From NCBI RefSeq assembly GCF_000426305.1, contig NZ_AUFC01000014.1, positions 1-64,000 of the forward strand: a stretch of 64,000 bases of DNA, read 5' to 3'. This DNA comes from Anaerovorax odorimutans DSM 5092. GTDB lineage: Bacteria > Bacillota > Clostridia > Peptostreptococcales > Anaerovoracaceae. Below, piece after piece: positions 52,490 through 61,571 of the stretch; the stretch's first letter is position 1, and each line of letters begins with the position of its first letter. The notes beneath the pieces are model-generated. The model was given only the letters and a program-made list of their open reading frames with translations, searched no databases and was not told the origin of the DNA. A program made the position numbers and the translations under genes.

Positions 52490-52749
52490 AAATACTGGCA
52501 GAGCCAATAGATACCATTGTAATGTTTAAAGGCAGGGAAAGACCTATCCCTTATAAATTTAAATATGCAGATTATAATGGAATAAGGCGAGAAATTAAAA
52601 TTGATAAAATTTTATATACTGAAGAAAGTAAATTGGCAGGAGAAAAAGCGTTTATTTACAGTTGTCAAAGTTTTATCAGTAATGAACAAAAGAGATATGA
52701 ACTAAAGTATATTGTAGGAGAATGTAGATGGGAATTATATAAGATGTAA
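52486..52749 (+). CDS. Small protein co-translated with the Y-family polymerase
   Basis: 87 residues, GTG start overlapping the polymerase TGA (GTGA). MKILAEPIDTIVMFKGRERP, KYADYNGIRREIKIDKIL, ELKYIVGECRWELYKM. It resembles a small beta-barrel-like protein and I cannot assign a known family with confidence. In Bacillus, UV-damage polymerases are co-expressed with YolD-like small proteins, and this gene occupies the same position, so it may play a similar accessory role in the SOS response. Confidence 0.65.
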   Translation: MKILAEPIDTIVMFKGRERPIPYKFKYADYNGIRREIKIDKILYTEESKLAGEKAFIYSCQSFISNEQKRYELKYIVGECRWELYKM

Positions 52750-53138
52750 ATATGATATTCTTTATTAAGGATATTTTGTTTATTTTTATGTGGTGTGTAT
52801 AGCAGAGTAGATTACTGTTAGCTACATAGGTATTTTTAAAATTAATAAAAATTGAATAAAGAGGTATTAACTATAAAGAAAATTTTTAACTAATGTTTTA
52901 AATTTTCTTTTTTATTTTTGTTAAGGTAAATAATAAATTAGTTTAAATATTTTACGAGTTGAAATTATGGAATAAAGTTATGGAAATACAAATGAATAAC
53001 AAAAAGCTTGATGTTACTTGATGTTAAATGTTAAATAATTTACTATATTGACTTTTAATTTACAATAATGTACTATAATAACATAAAAATATATAATAAA
53101 TTTTATGGGAGCATATCTTTCAAAATTATTAAATTAAA
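52750..53138. other. A/T-rich intergenic region
   Basis: TTGACT (about 53049) with TACTAT/TATAAT-like sequence near 53073-53083 may be the promoter for the nitrilase-permease operon. ACTTGATGTTA and its neighbour TGATGTTAAATG repeat briefly near 53010-53040. Nothing else was recognised. Confidence 0.4.
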
Positions 53139-53156
53139 ATGGAGGTTATTAAGGAA

Positions 53157-54047
53157 ATGAAAAAAGGCATTCTAACGGTTGCTGTTATTAATTTTAAAGT
53201 TGAAACAGGCAACAAAGAGCTGAATTTATCAAGAATGATAGGATTTTCTATTGCTGCAGCGAAGCGAGGTGCTGACTTAGTTCTATTTCCAGAAATGTGT
53301 CTGATGGGATATGATTACTTTATTAATGAGGAAATTAGTATTAATGAGAAAATAAAATCTACAGAGACACTTCATGGACCTTCTTGCTTAGCGCTTGCCG
53401 AAATTGCAAAGCAGTATGGTATTTATATCGTATTTGGTGCTTCAGAAAAAAGAGAAGATAGTAATACCTTGTATAATTCGGCCTTCGCTATTGGTCCAGA
53501 AGGAGTGATAGGATCATATCAGAAGATGCATCCTTTTGAAACAGAAAGCATATGGTGTGAAAAAGGTGAGAGTCCATTTATGTTTGATACAGAGTGGGGT
53601 CCAATTTCTATTGGAATATGTTTTGATACTTATCAATTTCCAGAGTTGATGAGACATTATGTTTCAAAAGGCTCAAGATTATACTTAAATCCAACTGCTG
53701 TTGTAGAGGAAATTCCAAAAGAATGTAGTAGAAAAGCTTTTATTAATTATTATGCTCCAACTCTTGAATATGGAGTTTTATGTAACACTATTTTTATTGC
53801 AAGTGCAAATCTTACAGGCTTTGATGATGTTAACTATTTTGGTGGAGGAAGTGCTATTATTGGTCCTAAAATTAATGCTTTCTTTGAAACAGATGTTACT
53901 TATTATGCTGGTGACAAGGACAACGTACAAGAAGGAATCTATTTAAATACAATTGATTTATCTCTTGCAATGTGTCCGCTGTTTAAAAACAGTAAATATA
54001 CTGGAAAGCCCGACTATAGACCGGAGATATATAAGAAATTTTTATAA
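53157..54047 (+). CDS. Carbon-nitrogen hydrolase (nitrilase superfamily amidase)
   Basis: 296 residues from ATG 53157, which has GGAGGTT upstream. The triad is E in LVLFPEMCLMGYD, K in GSYQKMHPFE and C in SIGICFDTYQFPEL. It hydrolyses amides or nitriles such as carbamoyl compounds, omega-amides or agmatine-like substrates. The exact substrate is not visible. It sits 22 bases ahead of an APC permease, suggesting the permease supplies the substrate. Confidence 0.88.
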   Translation: MKKGILTVAVINFKVETGNKELNLSRMIGFSIAAAKRGADLVLFPEMCLMGYDYFINEEISINEKIKSTETLHGPSCLALAEIAKQYGIYIVFGASEKREDSNTLYNSAFAIGPEGVIGSYQKMHPFETESIWCEKGESPFMFDTEWGPISIGICFDTYQFPELMRHYVSKGSRLYLNPTAVVEEIPKECSRKAFINYYAPTLEYGVLCNTIFIASANLTGFDDVNYFGGGSAIIGPKINAFFETDVTYYAGDKDNVQEGIYLNTIDLSLAMCPLFKNSKYTGKPDYRPEIYKKFL

Positions 54048-54069
54048 ATAAAAAGAAGGAGATAAACAC

Positions 54070-55446
54070 ATGGAGAATAATAATGTAAATCAGCATGAAA
54101 GTGCAAAGGAATTAAAAAGAGTTCTACCTTTAACTTCACTTGTTTTTTATGGATTAGCCTTTATGGTACCGCTTACTATTTTTACAACATACGGACTAGT
54201 TACAAATATGACACATGGTATGGTTGCGCTAACATATGTCATTACTACGTTATGTATGGGATTTACTGCATTTAGTTATGTTAGAATGACTAAGGCATAT
54301 CCTGTGGCAGGATCAGTTTATACTTATGTTGAAAAATCCATTAATCCGTATTTAGGATTTCTATCTGGGTGGGTTATATTGATTGGTTATATGTTTTTAC
54401 CTATGCTTAATTATTTAGTTTCAGCAATATTTCTTACTGCAGCAATACCACAGATTCCCGCGTGGGTTTGGATTATAGCATTTATTGTTATCGTAACTGT
54501 TGTAAATCATTTTGGAATTCAATTAACAGATGTTTTCAACCGTACAATCGTATGGATTCAGCTTATTTTTTTAATTGCTCTCATGATTATAGTAATTAAG
54601 TTTATTATTGGCGGTGGCGGAAAAGCAACATTATTGGATACGTCCTCTTTCATAAATATGAATGAGTTAATGAAATCTGGAATGGGTATACCTGTATTAC
54701 TAAGTGGAGCTTCTATTCTTGCTCTTTCATTTTTAGGATTTGATGCAATTTCTACTTTGAGCGAGGAGGCAATTAATCCAGAGAAGAATATTGGTAGAGC
54801 AATTTTGATTGCATGTATTGGCGCTGGTATTCTTTTTACAATTATCACCTATGTACTGCAACTTGCATGGCCATCAGCATGGTTTGAAATGGTTGATGTT
54901 GAAGGTGGTTCTTATGAATTAATAAATAAAGTAGCTGGTTCTGTTATGGCATACATTTTTACTGCTGCATATGCAGTAGGGTGTATAGCATCTTCTGTAT
55001 CTTCAGTTGCATCAGCTTCAAGGGTTCTATATGGTATGGGACGTGATAGAATTTTACCCAATAAAATTTTCGGTTATTTGCATATAAAACATCAAACTCC
55101 AACCTATAGTATTTTAATAATGGGAATCATAAGTTTATCCGCACTATTTGTATCCCTTGCTACAGCAGCCTCACTTTTAAATTTTGGAGCACTTTTTGGA
55201 TTTACTATGGTTAATATTTCAGTAGTAGCTCATTATTTTATAAAAGGTAAAAAAAGAAAAGGATTAGATATTCTAAGATATTTCATTGCACCAATCTGTG
55301 GAGCCGCATTTACATTTATCATTTGGCTAAATCTTGATTTAACCTCAAAGGCATTGGGTTTTGGATGGATATTAATTGGACTTATTTATTTAGCTATAAC
55401 AACTAATTTCTTTAGAAAGCTTCCAGCAGAAATGAAATTAGATTAG
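54070..55446 (+). CDS. APC-superfamily amino acid/amine permease
   Basis: 458 residues, about 12 membrane segments. LPLTSLVFYGLAFMVPLTIF, YPVAGSVYTYVEKSINPYLG, LSFLGFDAISTLSEEAINPE, and SRVLYGMGRDRILPNKIFGY are APC-family signatures. RBS AAGAAGGAGATAAAC. Probable import of the amino acid, amine or amide used by the hydrolase at 53157. Confidence 0.9.
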   Translation: MENNNVNQHESAKELKRVLPLTSLVFYGLAFMVPLTIFTTYGLVTNMTHGMVALTYVITTLCMGFTAFSYVRMTKAYPVAGSVYTYVEKSINPYLGFLSGWVILIGYMFLPMLNYLVSAIFLTAAIPQIPAWVWIIAFIVIVTVVNHFGIQLTDVFNRTIVWIQLIFLIALMIIVIKFIIGGGGKATLLDTSSFINMNELMKSGMGIPVLLSGASILALSFLGFDAISTLSEEAINPEKNIGRAILIACIGAGILFTIITYVLQLAWPSAWFEMVDVEGGSYELINKVAGSVMAYIFTAAYAVGCIASSVSSVASASRVLYGMGRDRILPNKIFGYLHIKHQTPTYSILIMGIISLSALFVSLATAASLLNFGALFGFTMVNISVVAHYFIKGKKRKGLDILRYFIAPICGAAFTFIIWLNLDLTSKALGFGWILIGLIYLAITTNFFRKLPAEMKLD

Positions 55447-55487
55447 AAAAAGATATTAAATAAAAAAGTACAGTGAGATATAAAATG

Positions 55488-55538
55488 GCCTCTGTGGAAC
55501 GGACACTAGAAAAGTGCTTAATCCGCAGGGCTATTTTT
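55488..55538 (+). terminator. Terminator of the nitrilase-permease operon
   Basis: GCCTCTGTGGA pairs with TCCGCAGGGC (one bulge), enclosing an inner CACT-AGAAA-AGTG hairpin, followed by TATTTTTG. Confidence 0.6.
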
Positions 55539-55984
55539 GTATACTATAGATGGAGGTCTAATATGAATAAGATTTGTATTTATAAAAAAAGATATTAAAA
55601 TTTTAAAGTAAGTGCTTAAAAACAAGGTGTCTTATATTTGGTTTAGCTATATGTGATAATAATTTCTAATAGTAAATTGTGTTTAAATTTTTTTAAGTTT
55701 TTACACTTAAAGTAAGAAATTATACGAATGAACAAGATGGCTAAACTATGTAAGGAAAAATTGGGAAAACTAATTAAAGAGTACAAAAATAGTTACCTTA
55801 AAGGCAAAGATTGAAATTACAAAAAAGTGTTGAAATTAATATCTTCTAACCCCCAAATAGGGTATAATATTAAAGATAGAAATACAAAAACTATGTAGGA
55901 TAAAGAGGCATAGTAAGGCAGCTTGAAGGAACTATTAAAATCTACAAAATATAAGTTTATAATGGAGAAATTAGAGGTTATTAA
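55539..55984. other. Intergenic region with two short open frames
   Basis: GATGGAGGTCTAAT precedes an 11-codon frame (55563-55598). A 28-codon frame MNKMAKLCKEKLGKLIKEYK (55728-55814) has no good ribosome site. Either could be fragments of a decayed element, but I cannot identify them. GTATAAT near 55861 may be a -10 for the next gene. Confidence 0.35.
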
Positions 55985-57475
55985 ATGGATTATTATTTTG
56001 GATATATTTTAATGGTAGTATATATTATAATTTTACTTACAATATATATTTTGATAAAAAAGAGTAATGCTAAAAAAGAACAGAGCATCTTAACTTATAT
56101 TTTAGCTGGAAAAAATATTTCCACTTGTTTACTTACTACCAGTGTTTTTTCAGCGTGGATATGGGTGACTACGATTATTGGTTCTGCGGAGGCTTGTGTT
56201 TTATATGGTATAACTGGGGCAATTGGATATACGTTAGGAGCAGTAATTTCTTTTTTTATTTTTATATTCATTATTCTTTCTATGCAAAAACATATGCCTG
56301 AATGTACCAATTTTTTAGAGTTCCTTGGGGAGAGATATTCAAAAAAAGTAAAGGATATTTATTATATTTTCGCTATCCTAACGACTGTTTATGTTGCAAT
56401 TGAGCAAGCAGCAGGTGTCAGCTTTGTATTCCATAGCTTTTTTGATACCTCATATAAAAAAATCGCCTTTCTTTCTGTTTTCATAGCCGTTATTTTTGTT
56501 GTGTTAGCTGGTATGAAAGGGGTATTATATAATGAATTTTTGAATTTTTTCATGATCTTAATTGGGTTTAGCATATTTATCTATATTTTGTTACAAGGAT
56601 TTAATATGATGGAAATAAAGCAAGGCTTATTAGATGTGAAAAATAACCCAAATAACGTGAATTATAATCCAAACATATTAAACATTGCTTCACTAACTGG
56701 TATTAGATATACCATAATGGCTGTTGTAATTGCTTTTGGGCAAATATTATTTGATCCAGCATATTATTTGAAAGCATCTTTAGCCAAAAGCCTTAGTGCT
56801 GCGAAAAAGGCTTTCTTTATCGGAGGTATCATAATTTGGAGCCCTATAGGATTGATAAGTGCTATTATGTTAGGATTTATTTCTATATCAGTGAAAATAG
56901 ATTTTTCTGATTCACTAAATGTAAGTGCAGATATTCCAACAAAATTAATTACAATGTATAGTGGAAATTCAATGATACTTCTATTTTCGTTTCTTATTAT
57001 TTGTATAGGTTTTACTACTATTACACATTATCTCATTGGAATCCAGTCTATTTTTACCATTGACTTTTATAAAAATAAAATCAAAAAAGATGCAAACGAT
57101 AAGGAAAAACTATTGTTTGGCAAAGTTGTTATAATATTAGTTGGTATATTTTGTGGACTTATTGCAATTTCATTAGAAAATATTTCTTTACTTACTATAG
57201 ATATGTTTTGTGGTGTATTTTTTGCGTCTCCATGTGGAGCTATATTTGCTGGTATTCTTTGTAAAAAAGATCTTAAAAATTATCCAATTATTTCAATTGT
57301 TCTGGGTCTAATTACAGGATTTTATGTCTGGGTGTTCTTAATTGAAGAGAATGATTGGGCATGGTTTTTTGGTACTATGACTTCTTTTTTAGTACCAATT
57401 TTATTTTTAGCACTTTGCTCCCTTTTTGTTAAAACAAATTTTAATTTTGTAAAGTTAAGATTTTGGAAGCCATAA
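55985..57475 (+). CDS. Sodium:solute symporter family transporter, copy 1
   Basis: 496 residues, about 13 membrane segments. SSS motifs TTSVFSAWIWVTTIIGSAEA, TLGAVISFFIFIF, YYLKASLAKSLSAAKKAFFI (family R/K-rich loop), and AILCKKDLKNYPIISIVLGL (residues split). The closest family members would be sodium-coupled importers of carboxylates, ureas, amino acids or purines. No substrate could be assigned. RBS TTAGAGGTTATTAA. A second, diverged SSS transporter lies 500 bases downstream behind a small HTH protein. Confidence 0.85.
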   Translation: MDYYFGYILMVVYIIILLTIYILIKKSNAKKEQSILTYILAGKNISTCLLTTSVFSAWIWVTTIIGSAEACVLYGITGAIGYTLGAVISFFIFIFIILSMQKHMPECTNFLEFLGERYSKKVKDIYYIFAILTTVYVAIEQAAGVSFVFHSFFDTSYKKIAFLSVFIAVIFVVLAGMKGVLYNEFLNFFMILIGFSIFIYILLQGFNMMEIKQGLLDVKNNPNNVNYNPNILNIASLTGIRYTIMAVVIAFGQILFDPAYYLKASLAKSLSAAKKAFFIGGIIIWSPIGLISAIMLGFISISVKIDFSDSLNVSADIPTKLITMYSGNSMILLFSFLIICIGFTTITHYLIGIQSIFTIDFYKNKIKKDANDKEKLLFGKVVIILVGIFCGLIAISLENISLLTIDMFCGVFFASPCGAIFAGILCKKDLKNYPIISIVLGLITGFYVWVFLIEENDWAWFFGTMTSFLVPILFLALCSLFVKTNFNFVKLRFWKP

Positions 57476-57789
57476 TCTCTATATTAAAGAAAGTAACCTT
57501 ATAAGATATAAACGAATTAAAATGATAAAGTTCATAGGGTATAAAAATGAGAGTGAAACAAATATAAGTAGTAGTTGACTCGGATGCATACAAGTTAAAT
57601 TCCTGTATTTGTGTTATTAGTTCAAGTTGACTTTTTTTAAAGATGATAGTTTAATAAATTTTTAAAAAGATTTTAAATTTATTGGTTTAGACTTGTAATA
57701 AATAAACAATAATATATAATGATTTATATTAATAGTGAAATTTAATTTTATGCAGATAGATTTAAGAACGAAAGAAAAGGGGGATAAAA
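57476..57789. other. Intergenic region before the HTH gene
   Basis: TTGACTCGG (57574) and TTGACTTTT (57627) recur as AAGTTGACT / TAGTTGACT, possible -35 elements. No structured leader was recognised. The only clear site is AAAGGGGGATAAAA before the TTG start. Confidence 0.35.
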
Positions 57790-57984
57790 TTGTCTTCAGA
57801 TATTAAATTTTTAACCATTCAAGATTTAGCAGAAATGCTTCAAGTAACTAGAACAACAATTTATAATTTAAAAAAGAAGGGGTTACCATTTATAAAATTA
57901 GGTAAAAATATTCGCTTTAATCAAGATGAAGTAATTGAGTGGATTATGAAGAATCAACATGAATCAAAAAAAGAAAATCAGTAG
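57790..57984 (+). CDS. Excisionase-like helix-turn-helix DNA-binding protein
   Basis: 64 residues, TTG start 8 bases after AAAGGGGG. SSDIKFLTIQDLAEMLQVTR, TTIYNLKKKGLPFIKLGKNI, RFNQDEVIEWIMKNQ is the complete HTH_17/excisionase (MerR-like winged helix) domain, with nothing else. No integrase or phage gene is present, so a role as a local regulator of the flanking symporter genes is more likely than excision. Confidence 0.85.
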   Translation: MSSDIKFLTIQDLAEMLQVTRTTIYNLKKKGLPFIKLGKNIRFNQDEVIEWIMKNQHESKKENQ

Positions 57985-58000
57985 GTTAGGAAAATAAGCA

Positions 58001-59476
58001 ATGAATACTTTTTCTCTTTACGGAGTTATTTTATATGTTATTATTTTATTCCTTTTAAGCGCTTTTTGTATTAAAAAAGTACTTAATTCGTATGAAGAAT
58101 ACAGTCATTGTGGAAGGTCACTTTCCATTAGTTTTATTATTTTTACTTATTTAGCTACTTGGATAGGTGGAGGAACTATTGTTGGGCTAGTAGGAAAAAC
58201 CTATGGAGGAGGAGCAGGGCAATATTGGATTATTGCGATTTCCTTTGTTATGCAATTGTTCTATGCATTCATATTTTTACCACGCATTAGAGTATTACGA
58301 CAATCGAGTATTGCAGGATTTCTTGCTATGAGATACCCTGATTACGGACAAATTATCAGACTGCCAATTACCATAGGAATTTTAATTCGAAATGTTACTA
58401 TGACAGGAATGCAGTTTGGAGCATTAGGATATATGATAACCTATATTTTCGGAATTAATAGTAATTTATCAGTATTGCTTATTTTTTTAATAATCACTAC
58501 GTATACGGTGCTTAGTGGACTTTGGGGTGTAGTAGTTACAGATATATTCCAAGGAATTCTTCAAACTGCTGGCATTATTTTATTGGTTATATTAACAATA
58601 AAGCTGAGCGGGGGAATAAATCAGATTTATCAATTTTATGAGTCTACCAACAATGAATACTTCCTTAATATTCTTAACTTCCAAAAAAGCACAACAGATT
58701 TAATAAAATATATTTTAGCCTTTGGTATTTTCTTTTTCATGAGTGATCAAACAGACTGGGAACGTATTTATTCTTCCAAGACAAATAAAACTGCCTTTTG
58801 GGGATTTCTTATTCCGCTAATTGTTACATTAATACTTTTAATTTTACCGTCTTATTTAGGAGTTTTCCAACGTGCTTTTTCACTTGGTCAGACAGAATCG
58901 CAATTTATTATATATAAATTTGTTTTCGAAAATATTGACATTAAGATGGGGATCTTTGTTCTTATTGGTCTAATTGCTGCAATTATGTCATCTGCAGACT
59001 CTTTTATGCTAACTTCTGGAATCATCTTTTCTAATGATATTATAAAACGATTTATTAATCAAAATGCAAGTGATAAAGAATTGATATTTTGGACAAGAGC
59101 TTTTATTCTCTTAACAGGCGCTATGGGGTTTGCTTTTGCAATTAATATTTCAGATATCATTTATATATGGCTTACTGGGATCGGTATGGCTTCTATTATT
59201 GTAGTTCCAGCTTATTTGCTTGCTTGGTTTTCAAAGATTGCAAATAGCATTGGTTGTATTTGTGGGATGGGTATTGGAATTATTTATTGTATTTTAATAA
59301 CGATTGGTATGATAACTGCTAACGTAGATCAAATCTTAATCGGTATGTTAATTAATCTTATTGTTACAATGATAATTTCTTTTTTCACTAGTCGTCCCCT
59401 TCAAAATACAATTTATGAGACATACTATTGGTCTTCTAAGTTTGAAAACATTCATATAATAAAGGACTCATATTAA
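58001..59476 (+). CDS. Sodium:solute symporter family transporter, copy 2
   Basis: 491 residues, about 13 membrane segments. GRSLSISFIIFTYLATWIGG, GTIVGLVGKTYGGGAGQYWI, ATYRYPDYGQ-type loop (LAMRYPDYGQIIRLP), FFMSDQTDWERIYSSKTNKT and GLIAAIMSSADSFMLTSGII are classic SSS motifs, including the GxxSxxxS-like sodium-site region. Only distantly similar to the copy at 55985, so a different substrate is possible. Starts 16 bases after the HTH gene, so the two are probably one transcript. Confidence 0.88.
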   Translation: MNTFSLYGVILYVIILFLLSAFCIKKVLNSYEEYSHCGRSLSISFIIFTYLATWIGGGTIVGLVGKTYGGGAGQYWIIAISFVMQLFYAFIFLPRIRVLRQSSIAGFLAMRYPDYGQIIRLPITIGILIRNVTMTGMQFGALGYMITYIFGINSNLSVLLIFLIITTYTVLSGLWGVVVTDIFQGILQTAGIILLVILTIKLSGGINQIYQFYESTNNEYFLNILNFQKSTTDLIKYILAFGIFFFMSDQTDWERIYSSKTNKTAFWGFLIPLIVTLILLILPSYLGVFQRAFSLGQTESQFIIYKFVFENIDIKMGIFVLIGLIAAIMSSADSFMLTSGIIFSNDIIKRFINQNASDKELIFWTRAFILLTGAMGFAFAINISDIIYIWLTGIGMASIIVVPAYLLAWFSKIANSIGCICGMGIGIIYCILITIGMITANVDQILIGMLINLIVTMIISFFTSRPLQNTIYETYYWSSKFENIHIIKDSY

Positions 59477-59490
59477 ATTCCCTAGCTTTT

Positions 59491-59524
59491 TATGTGTCAT
59501 ATCAAATGTACTATATGACATATA
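59491..59524 (+). terminator. Possible terminator after the second symporter gene
   Basis: TATGTGTCATAT and ATATGACATATA pair with one G-U wobble, followed by ATTTTAATT. The T tail is weak. Confidence 0.45.
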
Positions 59525-59739
59525 ATTTTAATTACTATAAATTCTCTTTTTCCCTTCGGACAATGGACCAAAAATGTGTATATTTTTATATACATATTTT
59601 TGTATATTCTTATTTTACATTTATAGAAAGATTTAAGGCTTATATAATAAGCTCTAACAGTGCCTAATTAGATGCATTAGAAGATAAGGGAGGTAAAGAA
59701 ATTTTAGTTTTATATCTCATGGGGAAATAACGGGGCCAC

Positions 59740-59849
59740 TTATCTACATATTTTAAATATTTAGTTGAACTAAGGAAGTAAGTAAGATGATTTATACTAC
59801 AAATACTATTGAAAATTTCAATAAGAAGCTTAGCAAAGTAGTTTTGTAA
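59740..59849 (+). pseudogene. Remnant of an IS256-family transposase C-terminal region
   Basis: Reads LSTYFKYLVELRK then stop, and in the next frame MIYTTNTIENFNKKLSKVVL. IS256 transposases have ELSTFFKYPxxIRK-IYTTNxIE here. Joining the two frames after deleting an 8-base (TAAG)2 block at 59779-59786 gives a continuous match. Nothing of the N-terminal half is visible in the surrounding 500 bases, so this is a decayed fragment. Confidence 0.75.
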
Positions 59850-59940
59850 TATTTGATAGGTTAATTTTAATGCATAATATGAAATAGTAGATAGGTATTA
59901 GGTATAAAGAATTAAATTCCTGAAATTTAATAAATAAAAA

Positions 59941-59970
59941 GTAGACAAAGGAATGTGTTTCTTTGTCTAC
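59941..59970 (-). terminator. Terminator of the MATE exporter gene
   Basis: GTAGACAAAG / CTTTGTCTAC 10-bp stem. The T run is on the minus-strand side. Confidence 0.8.
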
Positions 59971-60026
59971 CATCTATCAAGATAATAATAGATAAGTGAT
60001 TATATTATTATAAATTTCTTATTTTT

Positions 60027-61421
60027 CTATACTTTATTATAGTTTAGATTTGTTGATATGTTGTTTTCTAAATTCATCTTTTTAAATTCATTTATAACAA
60101 ATATTGCAGACATAATTAAAACTGCCACATCTGTAATTATTGGGGCAAAGAATACCCCATAAATCCCTATATTCCCTATTCTTGGAAGAATTAAAATAAG
60201 AGGAATAAAGATAATGATTTGTCTTGCCATTGTAAGGAATGATGCTATGGAGCCTTTCCCTAAAGACTGGAAGAATGTTATGGAAATAATCATAAAACCA
60301 AGGGTAATATATGTGCTGAAAAGAAGCTGCAAACTTGATGATCCTTGAAGTACAATATCTGCATCTGTAATAAACAAGGATAACATTGTCTTTGGGAAAC
60401 ACATAATAGGTATATAAAAGAGAAGCGCTAGCGCTGTAGCCCCTATTGTGAAGGCTTTTGTAATTTGTTTTACTCTTTTATAATCTTTTGCACCATAATT
60501 AGTTCCAGCTGCAGGCTGGAATCCTTGACTTATTCCCCATAAAGGTATGAATGCAAATGCTTGCAGACGTAATCCTGCACCAAGTATAATTTGCCAACTT
60601 TCACCTCCGTATTGTGCAGCTGTATTATACATTAGTGTCTGTTGAATTAATTGCATAATTTGCATCATCATTGCTGATATACCAACACTTAATATTGGAG
60701 GCAGCATGTTTTTATCAAGCTTTATACGGTTAATTTTTACATTATTACTTTTCTTTTTAAAATACCAAAGAGTAACAATAGCTTGTATTACCTGTGAAAT
60801 TAAAGTTGCAGTTGCAGCAGCTTCAACACCATATCCCATAGGTTTTAAAATTGTAATCATAATAGGATCAAGAATAATATTTAAAACAGCACTCATTCCC
60901 ATAATCATCATTGCACGTTTTAAAAGACCTTCTCCTCTCATAATCATATTTGCACTTTGTGCAAAATTAACAAAAAGTGAACCCATAAATACAATTCTTA
61001 AATATTTTTCTGCCATTATAAGCATTTCACCTTTTGTTCCACTGAGCATCAAAAGCTGCTTAGTAAAAACTATTCCTATAATGGTTGTGAAGATGGAGAA
61101 TAATATTACAAGCATAATTAAATTACCCATAATTTTGTTTATTGTTTCCGTATCCTTTTTCCCGATAGCTCTTGATAATAAAGAAGCTGATCCTATGCCT
61201 ACCAATGTTGCAATCCCGCTGTTGATAAACGTAAACGGGTATGAAATTGAAACAGCGCCCATAGCTGATGGCCCTACCATTTGTCCTACAAAAACAGAAT
61301 CCATAAAGTTGTAAAGTCCGATTACCACCATACCTATTATTGCAGGTAGACTTAATTTCCACATTAGTTGAAATGGACTTTCTGTTAGTAATAAAGTTCT
61401 TGTATCTTTTGAATTATTCAT
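60027..61421 (-). CDS. MATE-family efflux transporter
   Basis: 464 residues, 12 membrane segments. LTESPFQLMWKLSLPAIIGM, GLYNFMDSVFVGQMVGPSAM, GAVSISYPFTFINSGIATLV, ASLLSRAIGKKDTETINKIM match the clostridial MATE group of multidrug or metabolite exporters driven by sodium or proton flow. RBS AAAGGAGGATTATAA. Divergent from an AraC regulator with a palindrome between them, so the regulator probably controls it. Confidence 0.92.
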   Translation of the reverse strand: MNNSKDTRTLLLTESPFQLMWKLSLPAIIGMVVIGLYNFMDSVFVGQMVGPSAMGAVSISYPFTFINSGIATLVGIGSASLLSRAIGKKDTETINKIMGNLIMLVILFSIFTTIIGIVFTKQLLMLSGTKGEMLIMAEKYLRIVFMGSLFVNFAQSANMIMRGEGLLKRAMMIMGMSAVLNIILDPIMITILKPMGYGVEAAATATLISQVIQAIVTLWYFKKKSNNVKINRIKLDKNMLPPILSVGISAMMMQIMQLIQQTLMYNTAAQYGGESWQIILGAGLRLQAFAFIPLWGISQGFQPAAGTNYGAKDYKRVKQITKAFTIGATALALLFYIPIMCFPKTMLSLFITDADIVLQGSSSLQLLFSTYITLGFMIISITFFQSLGKGSIASFLTMARQIIIFIPLILILPRIGNIGIYGVFFAPIITDVAVLIMSAIFVINEFKKMNLENNISTNLNYNKV

Positions 61422-61445
61422 TTATAATCCTCCTTTGAAGCATTA

Positions 61446-61463
61446 AGTTAGCAAATGCTAACT
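61446..61463. promoter_or_regulatory. Palindrome between the MATE gene and the AraC regulator
   Basis: AGTTAGCA-AA-TGCTAACT is a perfect 18-bp palindrome 24 bases before the MATE start. ATTGTAT and ATACAAT (61471-61502 region) form a second inverted repeat that may be a further site or promoter part. Confidence 0.55.
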
Positions 61464-61571
61464 ATAAGATATTGTATTACATATATTAAAGTGATACAAT
61501 ACTTTAAAAATATATCGTCTGTTCGTAATGTATATTTGTCTAATCGTGATAGGGAGGTGCAGAAACTTAAA

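Noticed and set aside
55488-55538. Leader or end of an insertion sequence
   Set aside because: The sequence folds as a stem with a T tail directly after the permease gene, so a terminator explains it better.
57790-57984. Phage or integrative element marked by an excisionase
   Set aside because: No integrase, att-like repeats or other element genes nearby. Best read as a local regulator.
60706-61314. 202-codon plus-strand frame opposite the MATE gene
   Set aside because: Antisense shadow of a long membrane-protein gene. No ribosome site and composition reflects the complement of hydrophobic codons.
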